Source of the DNA: Prauserella aidingensis | Lineage (GTDB): Bacteria; Actinomycetota; Actinomycetes; Mycobacteriales; Pseudonocardiaceae | DNA: 64,000 bases | Reading direction: 5' to 3' | Assembly: GCF_024171865.1 (NCBI RefSeq) | Contig: NZ_JAMTCN010000002.1 | Location: 1 to 64,000 of the forward strand | Part shown: positions 59,386 through 64,000 of the stretch, in pieces | How positions within the stretch are numbered: the first letter of the stretch is position 1 | How the letters are laid out: every line of letters begins with the position of its first letter | The notes under the pieces: model-generated | What the model was told of the DNA's origin: nothing | The model's input: the letters and a program-made list of their open reading frames with translations, nothing else | Databases searched by the model: none | Position numbers and translations under genes: made by a program

Positions 59386-60090
59386 GTGTCCGACAGATCT
59401 GTGTCAGAGGACCCGGCGCTCACGGGCCCGGCGCCTGAGCAGCGTACGTACGAAAAGTCCGAACCGGCAGGGCGCCCGCACGGCGACCGCGATGACCACG
59501 GCGATCATGGCCACAACGGGGACCACGGAGACCACAGCGACCGCCGCGTCCGCGGCGACGGCTCCCACAGCTCCCACGGTGACCACGGCGGCCACGGCGG
59601 CCACGGCGACCACGGCCCGCACGGCGGCCACGGTGGCCACGGCGAGAGGGGGCAGGCGACGTGGGCGATGGCGGTGTCGGCGACGCTGCACTGCCTGCTC
59701 GGCTGCTCGATAGGCGAGGTCAGCGGCATGATCATCGGTACGGCGCTGGGCTGGCACACGGTCGGCACGGTGGTGCTGTCCGTGGCGCTCGCGTTCCTGT
59801 TCGGCTACGCCCTGAGCATGCGCGGTGTCGTCCGTGCGGGTGTCGGTTTCGGGACCGCGCTGCGGGTGGCGCTCGCCGCGGACACCGTGTCGATCGCGGT
59901 CATGGAGATCACCGACAACGCCGTCATGGTCCTGGTGCCGGGCGCGATGGACGCCGGCCTGGCGACGGTCCTGTTCTGGGTGACGCTGGCCGTCGCGCTG
60001 GGGATCGCGTTCGTGGTGACGGTGCCGGTCAACCGGTGGCTCATCGGCAAGGGACGCGGGCACGCCGTCGCACACGCGTATCACCACTGA
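59386..60090 (+). CDS. DUF4396 membrane protein with His-rich N-terminus, probable copper response
   Basis: This 234-aa protein starts at GTG 59386 behind CTGGAGG. Residues ~30-90 are a cytoplasmic-looking His/Gly/Asp-rich tract with dozens of histidines (HGDHGHNGDHGDHSD and similar), a likely metal buffer. From ~95 it has four membrane segments of the DUF4396 family: AVSATLHCLLGCSIGEVSGM (with two cysteines, CLLGC), TVVLSVALAFLFGYALSMRG, DNAVMVLVPGAMDAGLATVL and ALGIAFVVTVPVNRWLIGKG. Members are often linked to copper genes. A CsoR operator lies upstream, supporting a role in copper handling. Confidence 0.85.
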   Translation: MSDRSVSEDPALTGPAPEQRTYEKSEPAGRPHGDRDDHGDHGHNGDHGDHSDRRVRGDGSHSSHGDHGGHGGHGDHGPHGGHGGHGERGQATWAMAVSATLHCLLGCSIGEVSGMIIGTALGWHTVGTVVLSVALAFLFGYALSMRGVVRAGVGFGTALRVALAADTVSIAVMEITDNAVMVLVPGAMDAGLATVLFWVTLAVALGIAFVVTVPVNRWLIGKGRGHAVAHAYHH

Positions 60091-60134
60091 CCGCGGTTTG
60101 TGGACCCGTCTCGGGCGCGGCTAGCGTCGCAGCT

Positions 60135-61001
60135 ATGGACACGTATTCCCTCGGTCGGTTTCCCGTGCACCGCATCGGGTTCGGTGCGATGCAGCTCCCC
60201 GGCCCCGGAGTGATGGGGCCGCCGCGTGATCACGACGAGGCCGTCGCGGTGCTGCGCCGCGCCGTCGAGCTGGGTGTCGACCACATCGACACCGCGCAGT
60301 TCTACGGACCGGACGTCGCGAACGAACTGATCCACGAGGCGCTGCACCCGTATCCCGACGGCCTCGCCCTGGTCTCGAAGGTCGGTGCGGTCCGCGACGA
60401 GCAGGGCGGGTTCGTGCCCGCCCAGCGGCCGGGACAGTTGCGCGCGGCCGTCGAGGAGAACCTGCGCACGCTCGGCGTGGACCGGCTCGCTGCGGTGAAC
60501 CTGCGCCGGATGGACGAGCACGAACTGCCCGCCGACCAGCGGATCCCACTCGAGGATCAGCTCGCGGAGCTGGTCGGGCTGCGCGCCGAGGGCAAGATCG
60601 CGGGCATCGGCATCTCGACGGCGACGCACGCCCAGGTGCGGCAGGCGATCGAGCAGGCGGGCATCGTGTGTGTGCAGAACGCGTTCAGCCTGGTGGACCG
60701 CTCCGACGCCGACGTGCTGGACCTGTGCCACGACGAAGGCATCGCCTACGTGCCGTACTTCCCGCTCGGCTCGGCGTTCCCCGACATGCCGAAGGTCACC
60801 GACAACGCCACGGTCCGGTCGGTGGCCGAACGGGTCGGTGCGTCGCCCGCGCAGGTGGGGCTGGCCTGGCTGCTCGCTCGCCGGGACAACGTGCTGCTGA
60901 TCCCCGGTACGTCCCGGGTGGCGCATCTCGAGGAGAACATGCGGATCGCCGACGTCTCCCTGAGCGCGACCGACATCGAGGAGCTCGAGGGCGGGGCCTG
61001 A
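60135..61001 (+). CDS. Aldo/keto reductase
   Basis: This 288-aa NADPH-dependent reductase of the AKR superfamily has RIGFGAMQLPGPGVMG at the start, GVDHIDTAQFYGPDVANELI with the catalytic Asp and Tyr, ALVSKVGAVR with the Lys, GKIAGIGISTATHAQVRQAI and LLIPGTSRVAHLEENMRIAD for cofactor binding. The catalytic His position appears as N in AVNLRRMDE rather than the usual H, as in some bacterial AKR subgroups. TAGCGT lies exactly 7 nt before ATG 60135, so the mRNA is probably leaderless. Confidence 0.92.
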   Translation: MDTYSLGRFPVHRIGFGAMQLPGPGVMGPPRDHDEAVAVLRRAVELGVDHIDTAQFYGPDVANELIHEALHPYPDGLALVSKVGAVRDEQGGFVPAQRPGQLRAAVEENLRTLGVDRLAAVNLRRMDEHELPADQRIPLEDQLAELVGLRAEGKIAGIGISTATHAQVRQAIEQAGIVCVQNAFSLVDRSDADVLDLCHDEGIAYVPYFPLGSAFPDMPKVTDNATVRSVAERVGASPAQVGLAWLLARRDNVLLIPGTSRVAHLEENMRIADVSLSATDIEELEGGA

Positions 61002-61075
61002 GCGAGGATGCCCGGTTGCGTCCTGTTCGGGGAGGAGGTTCGAACCTGCTGCGGTGACCCTCGGCCGCGCGGCGG

Positions 61076-61101
61076 GTTTGCCGACTCGGCGAAGCGGGTA
61101 G
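61076..61101 (+). promoter_or_regulatory. Candidate SigB/SigH-type stress promoter
   Basis: GTTTGC (61076-61081), a 14-bp spacer, then GGGTAG (61096-61101) fits the actinobacterial general-stress sigma consensus GTTT...GGGTA(T). It lies 32 nt before the first of four small genes of stress-protein type. A perfect palindrome AGGTTCGAACCT lies at 61036-61047 upstream. Confidence 0.45.
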
Positions 61102-61132
61102 GGCCAGCAGAGCCACCGAGAAAGGAGACATC

Positions 61133-61354
61133 GTGGTAAGAACGGCGCATTATCGCGCAGCGGACACGGACCATGCGTCCGCGATCACGGTGCGGGACGA
61201 TCGTGGTGTCCCGGTGGCCGAACTCGAACTGTCACAGGGCGGCGACAACCAGAACGACATCGACGGCGAACTGCTTGCAGCCGGTTTCAGCCGCAGCGCC
61301 GACTGGGCCAAGGTCGACGACGGATGGGTCGCCCCCGTCGTGCCGGCGGAGTAG
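61133..61354 (+). CDS. Small conserved protein (73 aa), unknown function
   Basis: GTG 61133 follows AAAGGAG with good spacing. The protein has a short beta-rich part (SAITVRDDRGVPVAELELSQ) then GELLAAGFSRSADWAKVDDG, and no membrane segment. I do not recognise the family. A putative stress-sigma promoter lies just upstream, and the next genes are DUF2795- and DUF2267-type, common in actinobacterial stress regulons. Confidence 0.65.
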   Translation: MVRTAHYRAADTDHASAITVRDDRGVPVAELELSQGGDNQNDIDGELLAAGFSRSADWAKVDDGWVAPVVPAE

Positions 61355-61479
61355 GGGTGCGTCCCCGTCACCGTGAGCCCGACGGTCTCCCCGTCAGCCA
61401 GCACCGATCGTGATGTCGTCCCGGCCGGGTCGTCGCCGGAAGGCGTTCCCGGCTCGGCCAGAACGGAAAGGGGCAATCG

Positions 61480-61794
61480 ATGAGCACGGACCGTGAATCG
61501 TTGAAGGCGGCGCTGTCCTCGGTCGACTTTCCTACCAGCAAAGAGACGTTGGTGTCCCATGTGGAGGCCGACAGCGGCCAGGCGGACGTGGCCCGGGCGC
61601 TGCGTGCGATGCCGCCTGCCGAATACGACAACATCGGTGAGGTCATCCAGTCGGTGTCACTGGAGGAAAGCCGGTCCGACTCGGACAAGGCGCAGCAGGC
61701 CCGCCACAACAACCAGTCGTCGCTGGCCGAACACGAAACCGAGGTGCCGTCGAACCCGATCGTCGAGGAACTCGGCGAGAACCGGGGAAGCTGA
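61480..61794 (+). CDS. DUF2795 domain protein
   Basis: This 104-aa protein starts at ATG 61480 behind GAAAGGGG. Residues ~10-60 are the DUF2795 fold: LKAALSSVDFPTSKETLVSH, VARALRAMPPAEYDNIGEVI. The C-terminal half is polar and probably disordered. DUF2795 proteins are small, helical and abundant in actinobacteria; function unknown. It lies 37 nt before the next small gene. Confidence 0.8.
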   Translation: MSTDRESLKAALSSVDFPTSKETLVSHVEADSGQADVARALRAMPPAEYDNIGEVIQSVSLEESRSDSDKAQQARHNNQSSLAEHETEVPSNPIVEELGENRGS

Positions 61795-61831
61795 CCACAT
61801 CGACCGTTCCACGTCCCGCGAGGTGCACACC

Positions 61832-62170
61832 ATGACGTCCGACAACGTCCTGCCTCTTCCCGACTACGACGAGTTGCCGATCGCGAAGCTGCAGCACCAG
61901 ATTCGCGCACTGTCGCCCGACGACATCGAGACCCTGATCGAACACGAACAGCAGCACGGCAACCGCACGCCCGTGCTGGAACTGTTGCGGACCCGGCAAC
62001 AGCAACTCGCCGAGGGCGCCGAGCCGTCCGGTGGCGACCAATGGGACGGGACCGGAAAGCCGGCGGACACCCCGCACGGCTCACCCGTCTCGCGTGACAG
62101 TGCGGCCGGTCCGGGCGCTCCGCTCCGGCACGGTGTCGCGGGTCAGACTCCCGACCGCGACCGGCCGTGA
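61832..62170 (+). CDS. N-terminal part of a probable two-domain small stress protein (112 aa to TGA)
   Basis: ATG 61832 begins LPLPDYDELPIAKLQHQIRA, then DIETLIEHEQQHGNRTPVLE, LLRTRQQQL, a short helical domain common at the start of actinobacterial proteins (DUF8129-like, from memory). A disordered Gly/Pro/Asp linker follows and ends at TGA 62168-62170. The reading frame continues past that TGA, in the same phase and without a start codon, into a DUF2267 domain. No clear ribosome-binding site is seen before the ATG. Confidence 0.7.
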   Translation: MTSDNVLPLPDYDELPIAKLQHQIRALSPDDIETLIEHEQQHGNRTPVLELLRTRQQQLAEGAEPSGGDQWDGTGKPADTPHGSPVSRDSAAGPGAPLRHGVAGQTPDRDRP

Positions 62171-62521
62171 CGCCCGGGTCACAACGTCCCGCTGCTCACG
62201 GACAACGAGGCCCATCAGCTGTGCCGCGCGACCGTGCGGGCCCTGGGCACCTCCGTTTCCAGCGGGCAGGCCAAGCAGCTCGCCCAATGGCTGCCGGACG
62301 TCCTGGAGGCCGAACTCGGTGAGAAGAGCGGACACGCCGAGCGGTTCGACAAGACGAACTTCCTGAACAAGATCGGCGGCGAGACCCACACGGTCGACAT
62401 GGAGAGCATGGAGCGCCAAGCCTCCGCCGTGCTGTCCGTGCTGCGTTCGTGGGCGCCGACCGACCAGGTCGACGACACGATCGCTCAGCTCCCACGCGAG
62501 TTGTCGGTCTTGTTCGAGTGA
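62171..62521 (+). CDS. DUF2267 domain, in frame behind an internal TGA
   Basis: Immediately after TGA 62168-62170 and in the same phase, the sequence reads NVPLLTDNEAHQLCRATVRA, LGTSVSSGQAKQLAQWLPDV, LEAELGEKSGHAERFDKTNF, LRSWAPTDQVDDTIAQLPRE, a complete DUF2267 helical domain. The only start codon that could be used (GTG 62234) lies inside the first helix and lacks a ribosome-binding site. Thus either the TGA is read through, the gene pair is a nonsense-broken fusion, or a non-standard start is used. A very strong terminator follows at 62588. Confidence 0.6.
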   Translation, partial: RPGHNVPLLTDNEAHQLCRATVRALGTSVSSGQAKQLAQWLPDVLEAELGEKSGHAERFDKTNFLNKIGGETHTVDMESMERQASAVLSVLRSWAPTDQVDDTIAQLPRELSVLFE

Positions 62522-62587
62522 CGGCCTCGCGTGAGCAGTGGCTGTCGGCCGCGGCTCGCGCGCACGCCTGTCACCACTGAGAACCGA

Positions 62588-62631
62588 CTGAAACGCCGGG
62601 TGGGTCGCATTCGACCCACCCGGCGTTTCAG
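62588..62631. terminator. 20-bp perfect hairpin between DUF2267 and metH
   Basis: A perfect 20-bp stem (outer CTGAAACGCC with GGCGTTTCAG, inner GGGTGGGTCG with CGACCCACCC) encloses a CATT tetraloop. It separates two convergent genes and can end both transcripts. Confidence 0.88.
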
Positions 62632-62660
62632 CGTCGTGTGCGCTGCTCAGCGGCAGCCCA

Positions 62661-64000
62661 TCAGTCCTCTGGGTCGTAGCCCAGGTTCGCCGACAGCCAG
62701 CGCTCGGCCTCGGCCATCGACCAGCCCTTGCGCTGCGCGTAGTCCTCGACCTGGTCACGGCCGAGCCTGCCGACCACGAAGTACCGCGACTCCGGGTGGC
62801 TGAAGTAGAAGCCGGACACCGCCGCGCCCGGCCACATGGCCATCGACTCGGTGAGCTCGATGCCGGTGGTGTTCTCGACGTCGAGCAGCTTCCACAGCGT
62901 CTGCTTCTCGGTGTGCTCCGGGCACGCCGGGTAGCCCGGCGCGGGCCGGATGCCGTCGTACTTCTCCTTGATCAGGCCGACGTTGTCGAGTTCCTCGTCG
63001 GGCGCGTAGCCCCAGAACTCCTTGCGCACGCGCTCGTGCATCCGCTCGGCGAAGGCCTCGGCGAGCCGGTCGGCCAGCGACTCGAGCAGGATCGCGTTGT
63101 AGTCGTCGAGGTTCTCCTTGAACTCGGCGATCTTCTTCTGCGTGCCCAGGCCCGCGGTCACGGCGAAGCCGCCGACCCAGTCCTGCAGCCCCGTCTCCTT
63201 CGGCGCGACGAAGTCGCCGATGGAACGGTTCGGGACGCCTTCTCGGTGCTCACCCTGCTGGCGCAGGTTGAACAGCGTCGTCAGCGTCTCGCTGCGCTGC
63301 TCGTCGGTGTAGAGCTCGATGTCGTCGCCGACCGCGTTGGCGGGGAAGAAGCCGATGACGCCGTTGGCGGTCAGCCACTTCTCCTCGGTCAGCTTGTCGA
63401 GCATGGCCTGCGCGTCGTCGTACAGCTTGCGCGCGGTCTCGCTGGTCGACGGGTTGTTGAGGATGTCGGGGAACGAGCCCTTCATCTCCCACGCGTTGAA
63501 GAACGGCTGCCAGTCGATGTAGTCCCGCAGCTCGGCGAGGTCGTAGTCCTCCAGCACGTGGATGCCCGGCTTGGCGGGCGTCGGCGGCGTGTACGACGAC
63601 CAGTCGATCGGGGTGCGGTTCTCCCGCGCCTGCTCGAGGGTGACCAGCGGCCGGTCCTGCTTGTTGGCGTGCCGCGCACGCAGCGCGTCGTAGTCGGCCT
63701 GCACCTCGGCCATCAGCGTCTCCCGCTGCTCGTCGTGCAGCAGCGAGGCCACGACCGGCACCGAACGGGACGCGTCCTTGACCCACACCACGGGGCCGTC
63801 GTACTTGCGGTCGACCTTGACGGCCGTGTGGGCGCGCGAGGTCGTGGCACCGCCGAGCAGCAGCGGCACGTCGAACTCCTGGCGCTGCATCTCGGACGCG
63901 AAGTTGACCATCTCGTCCAGGGACGGGGTGATCAGGCCGGACAGGCCGATCACGTCGGCGTTGTGCTCCTTGGCGGCGTCCAGGATCTGCTGGGCCGGCA
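62661..64000 (-). CDS. metH: Cobalamin-dependent methionine synthase, C-terminal part (5' end outside window)
   Basis: Only the last ~446 codons are present; the frame is open at 64000. The fragment covers the end of the B12-binding domain (NADVIGLSGLITPSLDEMVN, PLLLGGATTSRAHTAVKVD) and the whole AdoMet-activation domain, including YIDWQPFFNAWEMKGSFPDI, GFFPANAVGDDIELYTDEQR and the SAM-binding RPAPGYPACPEHTEKQTLW. These domains reactivate oxidised cobalamin with reduced flavodoxin and AdoMet. The His ligand of B12 (DxHxxG) lies upstream of the window. Stop at 62661. Confidence 0.96.
   Translation of the reverse strand, partial: PAQQILDAAKEHNADVIGLSGLITPSLDEMVNFASEMQRQEFDVPLLLGGATTSRAHTAVKVDRKYDGPVVWVKDASRSVPVVASLLHDEQRETLMAEVQADYDALRARHANKQDRPLVTLEQARENRTPIDWSSYTPPTPAKPGIHVLEDYDLAELRDYIDWQPFFNAWEMKGSFPDILNNPSTSETARKLYDDAQAMLDKLTEEKWLTANGVIGFFPANAVGDDIELYTDEQRSETLTTLFNLRQQGEHREGVPNRSIGDFVAPKETGLQDWVGGFAVTAGLGTQKKIAEFKENLDDYNAILLESLADRLAEAFAERMHERVRKEFWGYAPDEELDNVGLIKEKYDGIRPAPGYPACPEHTEKQTLWKLLDVENTTGIELTESMAMWPGAAVSGFYFSHPESRYFVVGRLGRDQVEDYAQRKGWSMAEAERWLSANLGYDPED

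Overview
The window is GC-rich (about 70 %) actinobacterial chromosome. The lineage markers point to Pseudonocardiaceae, and Saccharomonospora or Prauserella would fit. These markers are a mycoredoxin-like protein, mycothiol-dependent isomerase-like (DinB-superfamily) proteins, deazaflavin (F420)-type nitroreductases, a FurA-catalase pair, an MT0933-like antitoxin and many leaderless GTG/ATG starts. The genus is inference; no rRNA or marker protein settles it.

Layout. 1-2.5 kb: the 3' end of an IS transposase, a small conserved protein, and a tRNA-Glu/Asp/Phe cluster. 3.0-7.5 kb: a four-gene unit built around an unmistakable creatinase, with a CodB-type permease, a polysaccharide-deacetylase-fold (cyclic-imidase-like) hydrolase and an IclR regulator; it reads as a creatinine/creatine utilisation operon. 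7.6-18.5 kb: housekeeping and accessory singletons (thioesterase, two cell-surface proteins, pirin, GNATs, YqeY, acyl-CoA ligase, tyrosine phosphatase, SDR, DinB-fold enzymes, VOC protein). 19-25 kb: NhaA, a methyltransferase, a deazaflavin reductase-hemerythrin fusion, and lutABC for lactate oxidation. 25-31 kb: TetR/nitroreductase pair, IclR/catC pair, furA-katA, mycoredoxin, ArsR-SRPBCC fusion. 31.6-39.9 kb: coiled-coil protein, lipoprotein, exporter ABC pair with a GbsR/MarR regulator, FUSC transporter, antitoxin-like protein. 40-46 kb: tyrA, M20 amidohydrolase, tadA with its partner, tRNA-Ser, an epoxide-hydrolase-like protein, a secreted nuclease. 46.4-50.1 kb: NarL-type two-component system divergent from a two-gene ABC exporter. 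50.5-58 kb: an accessory patch with a decayed reductase gene, an XRE regulator with a beta-rich tail, an FtsK/SpoIIIE-type ATPase operon with small helical proteins, and a 5'-truncated FAD oxidoreductase. 58-64 kb: K+ channel, copper-operator-linked DUF4396 protein, aldo/keto reductase, a small stress-type cluster, and the 3' part of metH.

Two features cut across the window. First, ten arrays (45 units in all) of a degenerate 21-bp tandem repeat with core GTGTTGCGG / CCGCAACAC sit in intergenic gaps, usually touching a stop codon or lying between convergent genes. I know no described family matching them. Second, many genes start directly at, or 6-7 nt after, a -10-like hexamer, which implies leaderless mRNAs.

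Best candidates for something undescribed: the 21-bp repeat family; the imidase-like enzyme as a stand-in creatininase; the small FtsK-ATPase/helical-protein operon; the five tandem 17-bp repeats before the GbsR/MarR gene; and the two-domain stress protein interrupted by an in-frame TGA.
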